Source: JAWLHJ01 sp039587535 (GTDB lineage Bacteria > Gemmatimonadota > Gemmatimonadetes > Longimicrobiales > Gaopeijiaceae). Taken from it: a DNA stretch of 64,000 nucleotides. This document shows, in pieces, positions 7,905 through 16,638 of the stretch (its first letter is position 1; every line of letters begins with the position of its first letter). Below the pieces are notes generated by a model. It made no database searches. It was not told the DNA's origin and worked only from the letters and a program-made list of their open reading frames with translations. Position numbers and translations under genes: made by a program. The stretch is taken from assembly GCA_039587535.1 (NCBI GenBank), contig JBDHIF010000012.1:62001-126000 (forward strand). Reading direction: 5' to 3'.

Positions 7905-8756
7905 ATGCTCACGGTCCTTCACACCTCCGACCTTCAGATCGGGAAGCCATACCGACCGGACGCCGCCGAGGCGCTCGTCCGGGCAGTGGATCGGCTCGAG
8001 CCGGATCTCGTGGTCGTCGCAGGCGATCTTACCCAGCGCGCGAAGGCCCGGGAGTTCAAGGTCGCCCGCGCGCTCCTGGGGCGCCTCGGGCCGACACCCG
8101 TGGTCGTCACGCCGGGGAACCACGACGTGCCGCTGTATCGGATCTGGGAGCGACTCCTCGATCCGTTTCGGAATTGGAGGCGTTTCGTGTCGCCGAAGCT
8201 GGATACCGTGACCCGCGCGGGCAACGCCACCGTGGTTGCGCTGAACTCGGCGGCGCCGCGCCGCGCCATCGTCGGTGGCCGTCTCGGAGAGGATCAGGTG
8301 ATGTTCGCAGCCCGTGCCTTCGCGGAGGCGCCGGAAGAGCACGTGCGCATCCTGGTGGTGCATCATCACTTCGTGGTGACGGAAGACGGGTCCGGTGGAC
8401 ACCCTCTCCCCGGTGCACGAGGACATCTCGACGCCTTCGGGCGCATGGGCATCGACCTCCTCCTCGGAGGACACGTGCATCAGACCCGCATTCTCGAGCC
8501 TGACGACCCCCGGACCGGCGTGCCCTTCCCCGTGGTGTCCTGCGGCACTACGACGTCGTGGAGGGGGAGGGGGGCGGAGACGGATCTGAATAGCATGAAT
8601 CTGGTCCGCATCCAGTCGGGCCGAGTCGAAGTCGTGCCTCACCGCCTGGTCCCTGGGGGCGCCCGCTTCGAGCCGCTGGAGCCGGTGGTGGTGCGACGGT
8701 ACCGGGGTGGTGAGTGCAGTGGCGGCGTTTCCGGAGGAGGGGGCGGTGGCGGGTAG
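7905..8756 (+). CDS. Calcineurin-like metallophosphoesterase
   Basis: A 283-residue cytoplasmic protein with the metallophosphoesterase motif series: TSDLQIG, VVAGDLTQ, TPGNHD, VVHHHF and LGGHVHQTR. It resembles CpdA and other class III phosphodiesterases, but the substrate cannot be told. In the first motif the usual DxH is D-L-Q, so one metal-ligand His is replaced by Gln. ATG 7905 fits because TVLHTSD begins the first beta-strand. It lies 11 nt after lgt, and its end overlaps the longest possible tamA-like frame. Confidence 0.82.
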   Translation: MLTVLHTSDLQIGKPYRPDAAEALVRAVDRLEPDLVVVAGDLTQRAKAREFKVARALLGRLGPTPVVVTPGNHDVPLYRIWERLLDPFRNWRRFVSPKLDTVTRAGNATVVALNSAAPRRAIVGGRLGEDQVMFAARAFAEAPEEHVRILVVHHHFVVTEDGSGGHPLPGARGHLDAFGRMGIDLLLGGHVHQTRILEPDDPRTGVPFPVVSCGTTTSWRGRGAETDLNSMNLVRIQSGRVEVVPHRLVPGGARFEPLEPVVVRRYRGGECSGGVSGGGGGGG

Positions 8757-8769
8757 GACCGGGCATCCG

Positions 8770-11037
8770 GTGCCCCGGACCCAAGCAGCGCTCGGGCTGA
8801 TTGCGGCGCTCTGCTGGGCCCTTCCTGCGCACGGTCAGCAGGTCGGTCTACCTGAGGTCGGCCAGGTGCGGTTCCTTGGTAACGAGGCCTTTCCTCAGGA
8901 TTCGCTCCAGCGGGCCATTGTCAGCCGACCCACCGACTGCCGGTCCAGGTGGTTGGGATTGCTCTGCGCGTTCGAGGTCGGGTTCGCGCTCGAGCGGTTC
9001 GAGCTCAGGGAACAGGAAATTCCCCGGGACCGGGTCCGCCTCCAGATCTGGTACCGCCAGCGCGGTTTCCGCGAGGCGGCGGTCGATGCTGCGACGGACA
9101 CGCTGCTCGACGGCCGGGCCAGGATCACGTTCTACATCGAAGAAGGCCGTCCGGTGGTCGTAGACTCCGTGGGATTCACGGGCTTGGACGCTGATGATGC
9201 CAGCGGCCTGGGTCCTCGGCTTCTCGAGGAGCTTCCGTTCACACAGGGAGACCGCCTCAACACGCTCAGCATGGACGCGACAAGGGACACGGTCCTCCAA
9301 CGCATGCGGAACCAGGGGTACGCATTCGCCGAGGTCTATCGTCAATCCTTGATCCCGAGGGAAACGCCCTACAGCGCTCGGGTGACGTTCGATGTAGAGC
9401 CCGGAATCCGGGTGCGGTACGGCGACATCAACGTGGAGGGGACCCGCACCCTGGACGCGGGGACCGTGACAAGCCTGCTCCAGTTCCGTCCCGGGGATTA
9501 CTACCGGCCGGACCAGCTGCTCGATGCTCAGGCGCGTCTCTTCGGCATGGACATCATCCGCAGCGCCCAGGTTACCGCTTCTCTTGGCCCGGAACCGGAC
9601 TCCATCGTTCCCATTACCGTCTCGGTCCAGGAGGGAGACGCCTATCGCGTGCGGGGGGCGGTGGGGTGGACCAGCGCAGAGTGCATGAATGTGGAGTCCA
9701 GTTGGACGAGCAGGAACTTCCTCGGGGGTGCTCGCCTCCTCCGGGTCGGCGGGAGAGTGTCCAACCTTCTGACCCGGGATTTCGGAGACGCGCTCTGCAG
9801 CGTGTCCAACCGGTCGGACGCGTACGAGGACCTGACCTGGCTCGCGACTGTCGACTTCACGCAGCCTTTCATCTTCTCGACGCGGAACTCGTTCGGCGCG
9901 TCCCTGTTCGCCGAGCGGCAGGCGGTGCCCGACATCTTCATCCGAAGGGCGGTGGGTCTGCAGTTTGCGCTGACGCGATCCCTGGGCGCGGCAACGCCCC
10001 TGACCCTGTCCTACCGGCCCGAACGCACCGAGCTGGAGGCTGCCGAGGTCCTGTTCTGTACCGGCTTCCTCGTGTGTACGCCCGAGGACGTCGCAATCCT
10101 GGCCGGCGCGAACTTTCTGGCGCCGGTGGGCCTCGAGTTCTCGATGGATCGGTCGAACGACATTCTCAATCCGACGGATGGCTATCGCCTGAGCGTGGAC
10201 CTGGAGCATGCCGCTTCGTGGACCGGCTCCGACTTCCGTTACGACCGAGCCTCCCTCGAGGGCACGACTTATCGGGCGACGGGGCAGGTGGTGGTGGCAG
10301 CGAGGTTGCGGGCAGGGTGGGTGGGCTCAGGGGGTTTCGACGGGCTCCTACGGCCTCAGGATCGCCCCGGGATCGTGCATCCGCAGAAGCGGTTCTACGC
10401 GGGAGGCGCCACATCTGTGCGGGGCTTCGCACAGGGACGGCTCGGTCCGAGGGTCTTGACCCTCGCTGATCCGGGCAGGCTCTTGGCTCCAGGCGAGACC
10501 GACGACCCGGAGACTGATCCGCCCGGCGCAGGGTGCACGCCCGGAACCATCGAGAACCTGTCCTGCGACGCCGGAGCTCTTCCCCAGTCGGATTTCCTGC
10601 CACGGCCAACGGGTGGATCACGGGTCCTGGAGGGGAATCTGGAGCTCCGCCGGCGTATCGGCCGTTCGGTCGAGGTGGTGGCGTTCGGCGACTTCGGACA
10701 GGTGTGGTCCTCTGGCAGTGACCTGTCCCTGGGAGACCTGGAGTTCACGCCGGGTATGGGGGTGCGGTACTTCAGCCCCGTGGGTCCGATCCGGATGGAC
10801 CTCGGATACCGTTTCCGGGGGCGGCGGCAACTCCCGGTTATCACACCACTGCTCGTGGAGGCCGGGGCCGGATCTTGCGTTGGGGATGACGAGCGGTGCA
10901 TCGCGTACGGCGATACCTACTACCTACCCTCGGGGGAGCTCGGCATCCTTTCCCCTCTCGTGATGTATGGAGAAGAGGGCGGCGGCTTCCGGTGGAGCCG
11001 ATTCCAGCTCCACTTCTCCATAGGCCAGGCGTTCTGA
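8770..11037 (+). CDS. TamA/BamA-family outer membrane assembly protein
   Basis: A roughly 755-residue Omp85 protein. After a signal peptide ending at about AHG|QQ come POTRA-like repeats, seen as VRFLGNEAF, VDSVGFTGL and INVEGTRTL, then a 16-strand barrel with a YAGGATSVRGF signature and the C-terminal PVGPIRMDLGYRF and FQLHFSIGQAF. TamA works with TamB to insert or move envelope components; BamA folds barrels. Adjacency to tamB favours TamA. GTG 8770 gives a clean signal peptide without overlap; GTG 8707 would add 21 residues and overlap the upstream gene by 50 nt. The mature chain has ten cysteines in five close pairs. Confidence 0.88.
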   Translation: MPRTQAALGLIAALCWALPAHGQQVGLPEVGQVRFLGNEAFPQDSLQRAIVSRPTDCRSRWLGLLCAFEVGFALERFELREQEIPRDRVRLQIWYRQRGFREAAVDAATDTLLDGRARITFYIEEGRPVVVDSVGFTGLDADDASGLGPRLLEELPFTQGDRLNTLSMDATRDTVLQRMRNQGYAFAEVYRQSLIPRETPYSARVTFDVEPGIRVRYGDINVEGTRTLDAGTVTSLLQFRPGDYYRPDQLLDAQARLFGMDIIRSAQVTASLGPEPDSIVPITVSVQEGDAYRVRGAVGWTSAECMNVESSWTSRNFLGGARLLRVGGRVSNLLTRDFGDALCSVSNRSDAYEDLTWLATVDFTQPFIFSTRNSFGASLFAERQAVPDIFIRRAVGLQFALTRSLGAATPLTLSYRPERTELEAAEVLFCTGFLVCTPEDVAILAGANFLAPVGLEFSMDRSNDILNPTDGYRLSVDLEHAASWTGSDFRYDRASLEGTTYRATGQVVVAARLRAGWVGSGGFDGLLRPQDRPGIVHPQKRFYAGGATSVRGFAQGRLGPRVLTLADPGRLLAPGETDDPETDPPGAGCTPGTIENLSCDAGALPQSDFLPRPTGGSRVLEGNLELRRRIGRSVEVVAFGDFGQVWSSGSDLSLGDLEFTPGMGVRYFSPVGPIRMDLGYRFRGRRQLPVITPLLVEAGAGSCVGDDERCIAYGDTYYLPSGELGILSPLVMYGEEGGGFRWSRFQLHFSIGQAF

Positions 11038-14000
11038 TGACCGAGGACGAGAGAGGCGGGGGGCAGTCCCCTCGCAAGCGGCGGGAGGCCCGGTTGCGCA
11101 GGTTGCGGCGCGTCCGGACTGTCCGGCGTTGGCTCTCTCGCGTCCTGCTCGTGTCGCTCGGGTTGGTGCTGGGCGGTCTCGTGGTCGTGCTTCAGACGGC
11201 ACCGGGGCAGACGGCGGCCCTGGATTTCGCTCTGGAACAGGTACAGGGTGCGCTGGCCGGAGAGTTGAGCGTGGGTGGAGTCCGCTCGACCACGCTCTTG
11301 GGTGGGGTGTCGCTGGACGAGGTGGTGCTCTCGGATGGCACGGGTCGGCCGGTGCTCTCGGCGGACTCGGTGGTCGTCCGCTATCTGCCGACGGGGCTCA
11401 TCGCCGGCTCCGTCCGGCTCCGCTCCGTCATCCTTTGGGGCATGGATCTCGAGATCTCGCGTCTGTCGGAGACCGATGACCTCAATTTGTCACGGTTGCT
11501 GGCTCCCTCGGATCCGCCGCCCGACTCCGCCAGACGTCGGACGGAGATTGTGTTCGGTCAGATCGGCGTGAGGGGCGGCCGCGTCTCCGTCCTGTCGCCT
11601 ATGTCCCCCGACCTCCGGGCGGGAGCCAGCGGCGTGCTGCCAGGACCCCAGGGGCCGCTTCAGAGGCTTGGGCTGGACGACATGGATCTGGACCTCGAGG
11701 ACGGCGTCCTCTCCATCGACGGGGGTGTTTCGTTCCGATCGGACCTCGCTTCCTTGGCGATGCGGACCTCGCTCGCCGGGCGCGATGAGGCGATGGTGAT
11801 GAGGGAGGCGTTCGGACGTCTCACGTTCGACCTCGACAACGGTATCCAGATCGACGAAGGCGCCTTCCGGTTGCCCGAGACGCTCGGCCGGGGGACGGTG
11901 ACGCTAGGGCCGGTAGACGGTGTGGGCGGGTGGGTGCTCCGGGCAGGGATCGAGGTGCAGGACTGGGGCGACCTGGGCGACCTTCGGTGGGCGGATCCCC
12001 GAATTCCGGATGGTGAGTTCCGAGGAGGCGCTGACATCTCGACGGCGGCGGGGTTGACGCTGGGGCTCGACGGGGTGGATGTGAGACTCGCGGATTCGAA
12101 TCTGGCCGCCGACGGCGTGGTGACGTTCGGCGACGTCTTGTCCACGTCGAATCTGACTGTGGTGGCCAGCCCTCTCGTGGTCTCTCGGATCTCCCCCTGG
12201 CTCGAGGAAGCCCTGCCACTGGAAGGGTGGCTGAGCGGTCGAGCCACTTTCTCCGGACCTGCCACCGACCTCCGGACGACCGGGAGGATGACGTTCGTGC
12301 CGGTCGACTTCGGTGGTTTGCCGACGACGGTGGACTACTCGGGGCGTATGCACCTCGGTGACGACTTCGGGTGGACGGGGCTCGAGGCACGCATGGATCC
12401 GCTGAACTGGTCCTTGGTGGAAGCGCTCGGCCCGGATGACCTCTCTTTTTCCGGAAGCGGAGAGGCCAACGTGCAACTGGATGGCCGCCTCCGGCGTGGA
12501 GTGAGCCTCGTGGCGGACTTCACGCACGAGGGTGGCTCGGGGACGGTGTCGGGCGTTCACGTGCGGGGGATGGTGAGCCGCATGGACGAGGGATGGGTCC
12601 TGAACCTCACCGGGGATCTGGCCCCCCTCGGGCTCGAGGTGCTGGGCGCGGTCGCCCCCCAGCTCCAGACGCGGGGCGCCGTGCGAGGCCCCGTTTCCGC
12701 CAGGGGGCCGCTTGACGATCTCGCGGTCACCGCCGACTTGAGCGGTACCGGTGGGCGGCTGACCATGGACGCCACCTTCGACGTCATGGATCCGGCACGG
12801 GCCTACCGCCTAGCCCTGGCCGCGGAGGACCTCGGGTTTGCCGCCTACACCGACCGAGTCCCCGATCGCACGCTCTGGAACGGGACGCTCACGGTGGAGG
12901 GCTCGGGTCTTGCCTTGGATTCCCTGCGCGGAAGCGCACGGCTGGAAATGGTGGCGAGCCGTATCGGAGGCTTGACGATCGACGCCGTCGCCACGCACCT
13001 CCGAGCCGAAGAGGGTGTCCTGCACGCTGATTCCCTTCAGGGCACCGTCGGGGGCATCGACTTCGAAGGATCGGGGCAATTGGGTTTGCGGAGCGACGTG
13101 GGCGGCAGTGCCCAAGTCCGGTTCTCCGCCGATTCACTAGTGGGCCTCCGACCGGTCCTCATGGGGGACTCCATCATGGTCCGGGATGACCTGACTCCTC
13201 TGGAGGGGGAGATGCTCCGCCTGCAGGGGATCGATCCGGACACGCTCCCGATGGCCGAGGAGGTCCGTGTGCAGGGGGCGGTGGTCGGCGGCGTGGAGTT
13301 CAGTGGACGGGTCACCGACTTTGCCGCTGACGCCCGGTTCTCGCTGCGGAACGCAGCCTACGGGGAGAGCACAGTGGATTCGGCGGAGGTCAGGGTCTTC
13401 GTCCAAGGGCTTCCGAACCTGACCCGGTCCTGGGAGGTCGGAGTGGACGCTGCCGATGTGGAGTGGGCGGGGCGGGGATTCGAGCGCATTGCCGCCACCG
13501 GGTCCATGGAAGGGCGGTCCGGGTCCGCGGACCTCCGGGTTTCCAGACGAGCCGACGAGTTCTATGCCGTGGCCGGTGACTTCGCGTTGGACTCGCTGGG
13601 GGGCAGCGCGTTGCTGGGCACGGCTGAAGCCAGGCTGAACCAGCGAACCTGGAATCTGGCCCGCCCTTCGCAGATCAGCTGGGCCGGCGATGCCGTGACC
13701 GTGGACTCCCTGGTGATTCGGCGCGAGGGGGAGGATCCCATGCAGCTGGCCGCTTCGGGGACGTTGGCCCGGTCGGGTGTGTCCGATCTTCGTTTGGACG
13801 TGGCCGGCCTCCATCTCGAGCGCCTGGGGGCGATGGTCCGTGAGGAGCCGCTGGACGTGTCCGGTCACGTGGATCTCAAGGCGCATGTTCGTGGCCCGGC
13901 CGCGAATCCCCTCATCGACGCGGACCTGTATGTGCTTGACCCGCGGTACGAGAGTATCGCCCTGGACTCGTTGGCGGCCAGCTTGAGCTACCGTGACCGC

Positions 14001-15569
14001 GCCACGGAACTGTCGCTGGAGGCCTTCCACGAAGGGCGGGTGGCGCTGACCGCGTCAGGCAGCGTTCCCGTGGACCTGACGCTATCGGAAGCGCCCGATG
14101 GTCGGTTCCTGGACGAGGCTGTCGACATCTCTATCCAGGCTGACTCACTCGATGCCGCATTGCCGTTGGCGTACTTCGGAATGCTGGGCAACGTGGACGG
14201 TACGATGACCGCAGACGTTCATGTCGGCGGCACCACGCAGGAGCCGGTTCCCAGCGGCACGGTGCGGCTGGCCGGCGGTGCATGGACGATCGAGGCTCTC
14301 GGCGTTCGCCATCGCGGTGTGGAGGGGACGCTGGAGCTGCAGCAGGACCAGACCATGGCGGTGGAGCTCTCGGCCCGAGGTACCGGGTCGTCGGACGTGA
14401 CCGGGACCATTGGGCTCTCGCCCCTCAGCGACCCGTCCCTCGATCTCGATGTGAGCTTCGATCGGTTCCGGGCCATGGAGCGGAGGGATATCGACGGCAC
14501 CATCAGCGGGGCCTTCACGCTCACCGGCACGTACCAGCGCCCGCTGGTCGAGGGTGCCCTCACGGTGGACCAAGGAACCCTTCGCGTGGACGAGTTCTCG
14601 CGGGCGGCCGGTGTCGTAGACCTCAGCGACCCCCGGCTCTTCGGGGCGGGACTCGCGGTCGACACCACGGTGTTCATGTCCCAACCCATTCTGGCTGAGG
14701 TCCGGAATCCCTTCCTGGACAACCTTCGCCTCGACGTGGACATGTCCGTGCCGAGGAACACCTGGCTCCGGTCCAACGACATGAATGTGGAGATGGGCGG
14801 ACAGCTGTTGGTGCGCTACGACCGGAGCGCGGGCGACCTCGTGCTCGTGGGAGAGCTGCAGGCGCTGAGAGGCACGTATCTGGTCCTGGGACGGACCTTT
14901 GAAGTCGACGATGGGACGGCGTCGTTCATCGGACGTCCCGGCGTGAATCCCTCTCTGAACATCACGGCGGACAGCCGGTTCCGCACATCGGAGGGCGGGC
15001 AGGTCATCATCACGGCGGCGGTGGACGGAACCCTGGTGCAGCCCCGGGTCACGCTTACCTCCGAGAATGGCGAGCTCTCACAGTCCGATCTGATCTCGTA
15101 CCTGGTGTTCAACCAACCGGCGGCGCAGGTGGGCCGAAGCCAGCAGTCGTTCCTCGGGCAAGTGGGTGCCGCGGGTGACGTGTTGGGCGGGGCGACGACG
15201 ATCGCGTTGGGGTCCCTCGTGAACCAGAATGCCGCGGTGCTCGCGCAGAACCTGAGCCTCGATTACGTCGCGGTTTCCTCCGGCCCGGCCTCTGCCGAGT
15301 GGGCGGGCCTGCGATCGACCCAGCTCGAGGTCGGTCGCTACCTCAGTGACGACGTCTTCGCCGTGGTGACCCTCCGTCCCGTGGCCGAAGAAGGAAGTCG
15401 TTTCGGCGGCTTGCGCGTGGAGTGGGCCTTCACCGACCTCTACAACTTCGAGGCGTTCGTCGAGGACCGGTTCCTCAGGAGCGGGATCGGCTTCCTGGCG
15501 ATCCAGGACCTGGGCCGCGAGTTGTTGTACGGCCTCCTCTTCTCGAGGGAATGGGGCTACAACGAGTAG
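11037..15569 (+). CDS. tamB: Translocation and assembly module protein TamB
   Basis: A 1510-residue AsmA-like protein. A basic N-terminus and one inner-membrane segment (about 35-55) precede a very long repetitive beta-rich region, expected to form a hydrophobic groove across the periplasm. The C-terminal DUF490/TamB domain shows LVGELQALRGTYLVLGR, FIGRPGVNPSLNI and SQSDLISYLVFNQPA. It probably supports lipid or barrel transport with the TamA-like barrel just upstream; its ATG shares one base with that stop (TGATGA). It is somewhat longer than E. coli TamB (about 1260). Confidence 0.92.
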   Translation: MTEDERGGGQSPRKRREARLRRLRRVRTVRRWLSRVLLVSLGLVLGGLVVVLQTAPGQTAALDFALEQVQGALAGELSVGGVRSTTLLGGVSLDEVVLSDGTGRPVLSADSVVVRYLPTGLIAGSVRLRSVILWGMDLEISRLSETDDLNLSRLLAPSDPPPDSARRRTEIVFGQIGVRGGRVSVLSPMSPDLRAGASGVLPGPQGPLQRLGLDDMDLDLEDGVLSIDGGVSFRSDLASLAMRTSLAGRDEAMVMREAFGRLTFDLDNGIQIDEGAFRLPETLGRGTVTLGPVDGVGGWVLRAGIEVQDWGDLGDLRWADPRIPDGEFRGGADISTAAGLTLGLDGVDVRLADSNLAADGVVTFGDVLSTSNLTVVASPLVVSRISPWLEEALPLEGWLSGRATFSGPATDLRTTGRMTFVPVDFGGLPTTVDYSGRMHLGDDFGWTGLEARMDPLNWSLVEALGPDDLSFSGSGEANVQLDGRLRRGVSLVADFTHEGGSGTVSGVHVRGMVSRMDEGWVLNLTGDLAPLGLEVLGAVAPQLQTRGAVRGPVSARGPLDDLAVTADLSGTGGRLTMDATFDVMDPARAYRLALAAEDLGFAAYTDRVPDRTLWNGTLTVEGSGLALDSLRGSARLEMVASRIGGLTIDAVATHLRAEEGVLHADSLQGTVGGIDFEGSGQLGLRSDVGGSAQVRFSADSLVGLRPVLMGDSIMVRDDLTPLEGEMLRLQGIDPDTLPMAEEVRVQGAVVGGVEFSGRVTDFAADARFSLRNAAYGESTVDSAEVRVFVQGLPNLTRSWEVGVDAADVEWAGRGFERIAATGSMEGRSGSADLRVSRRADEFYAVAGDFALDSLGGSALLGTAEARLNQRTWNLARPSQISWAGDAVTVDSLVIRREGEDPMQLAASGTLARSGVSDLRLDVAGLHLERLGAMVREEPLDVSGHVDLKAHVRGPAANPLIDADLYVLDPRYESIALDSLAASLSYRDRATELSLEAFHEGRVALTASGSVPVDLTLSEAPDGRFLDEAVDISIQADSLDAALPLAYFGMLGNVDGTMTADVHVGGTTQEPVPSGTVRLAGGAWTIEALGVRHRGVEGTLELQQDQTMAVELSARGTGSSDVTGTIGLSPLSDPSLDLDVSFDRFRAMERRDIDGTISGAFTLTGTYQRPLVEGALTVDQGTLRVDEFSRAAGVVDLSDPRLFGAGLAVDTTVFMSQPILAEVRNPFLDNLRLDVDMSVPRNTWLRSNDMNVEMGGQLLVRYDRSAGDLVLVGELQALRGTYLVLGRTFEVDDGTASFIGRPGVNPSLNITADSRFRTSEGGQVIITAAVDGTLVQPRVTLTSENGELSQSDLISYLVFNQPAAQVGRSQQSFLGQVGAAGDVLGGATTIALGSLVNQNAAVLAQNLSLDYVAVSSGPASAEWAGLRSTQLEVGRYLSDDVFAVVTLRPVAEEGSRFGGLRVEWAFTDLYNFEAFVEDRFLRSGIGFLAIQDLGRELLYGLLFSREWGYNE

Positions 15570-15591
15570 CCGCGCAACCCTCTCGCGGCTG
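15569..15591 (+). terminator. Hairpin after tamB
   Basis: AGCCGCG (15569-15575) pairs perfectly with CGCGGCT (15585-15591) around a 9-nt loop, starting at the tamB stop. There is no U-run after it, so it is only a possible terminator or an mRNA 3-prime stabiliser at the end of the long upstream operon. Confidence 0.4.
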
Positions 15592-15651
15592 TGGGTGTAT
15601 CCTATCTGGTGGTTCCTGAGAACGTCGATTTCATAGCGGAGTCTTCCATAT

Positions 15652-16506
15652 ATGCAGACGCTAAAGGTCTTCGGGCTGATGACGGGCTTGACGGTGCTGC
15701 TCGTGGCCTTCGGTGCCTATTTCGGAGGCAGCAACGGCGCCGTGCTCTTCTTCGTGCTGGCCGCCGTCATGAACTTCGGGATGTACTGGTTCAGCGACCG
15801 GGCGGTGCTGAAGATGTACAAGGCCCGCGTCATCGGCCCGGATGACGCACCGGAGCTCTACCAGATGGTGGACCGGCTTCGGCAGCGGGCGGATCTTCCC
15901 ATGCCCACCGTGGCCATCGCTCCGCAGGAACAGCCGAACGCCTTCGCCACCGGGCGGAACCCTCGGCATGCCGTGGTCTGCGTCACCGCAGGGATCCTAC
16001 GGGCCCTGGATCGACGTGAGCTCGAGGGGGTGATCGCCCACGAGCTGGCCCACATCCAGCATCGGCACATGCTCGTAGGGACCGTAGCGGCCACCATGGC
16101 CGGTGCCGTGGCGATGCTCGGAAGCATCGTCCGATGGGGAATGATCTTCGGAATGGGGGGCGGTCGCGACGATGGAGACCGGAACCCCATCGTCTTGCTG
16201 GTCATGGCCTTGCTGGCGCCCATCGCGGCGGCCATCGTGCAGATGGCCATCAGCCGTCAGAACGAGTTCCAGGCCGACGCCAGCGCGGCGCGCATCACCG
16301 GTGATCCCGGCGGGCTCGCCAGCGCGCTGCAGCGCTTGGAGTCCATTGCCCACCGGGTGCCGATGCAGGTGAACCCCGCGGCGGCCCAGCTCGCCATCGT
16401 CAACCCGCTGGCCGGCGGGCGAGGGCAGGCTCTGACGGGGCTGTTCCGCACCCATCCGCCGACCGAGGCGCGCGTGGCGAGGCTCCGCGAGCTGTCCGTC
16501 GGATGA
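15652..16506 (+). CDS. htpX: Zinc metalloprotease HtpX (M48)
   Basis: A 284-residue membrane protease. Two N-terminal membrane segments (about 8-24 and 28-46) are followed by the zinc site HELAH (His130, Glu131, His134) and further membrane-associated helices, with NEFQADASAA carrying the third zinc ligand. HtpX degrades damaged membrane proteins in heat and envelope stress. ATG 15652 starts with MQTLKVF, normal for the family. It stands between two hairpins, so it may be its own transcript. A stress role fits the nearby pspA. Confidence 0.93.
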   Translation: MQTLKVFGLMTGLTVLLVAFGAYFGGSNGAVLFFVLAAVMNFGMYWFSDRAVLKMYKARVIGPDDAPELYQMVDRLRQRADLPMPTVAIAPQEQPNAFATGRNPRHAVVCVTAGILRALDRRELEGVIAHELAHIQHRHMLVGTVAATMAGAVAMLGSIVRWGMIFGMGGGRDDGDRNPIVLLVMALLAPIAAAIVQMAISRQNEFQADASAARITGDPGGLASALQRLESIAHRVPMQVNPAAAQLAIVNPLAGGRGQALTGLFRTHPPTEARVARLRELSVG

Positions 16507-16512
16507 TTTGGA

Positions 16513-16538
16513 CGGGGCCGGCCCGCGCGCCGGCCCCG
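16513..16538 (+). terminator. Strong GC hairpin after htpX
   Basis: CGGGGCCGGC (16513-16522) pairs perfectly with GCCGGCCCCG (16529-16538) around a 6-nt loop, beginning 7 nt after the htpX stop. No U-run follows, but such stems often end transcripts in high-GC genomes. It would separate htpX from uvrA. Confidence 0.6.
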
Positions 16539-16638
16539 ACCTCCACCTCGATTCGGTGTCCCGAGGGTGTCGTCATCCGGCCACCGGCGCACCCCCCGCA
16601 TTGAGCCGAAGTCCGGCGCTGCGTTAGAATTCCAGGCT

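Noticed and set aside
8848..10209. 453-codon minus-strand frame opposite the TamA-like gene
   Set aside because: Low-complexity Arg/Glu/Pro-rich shadow of the barrel gene.
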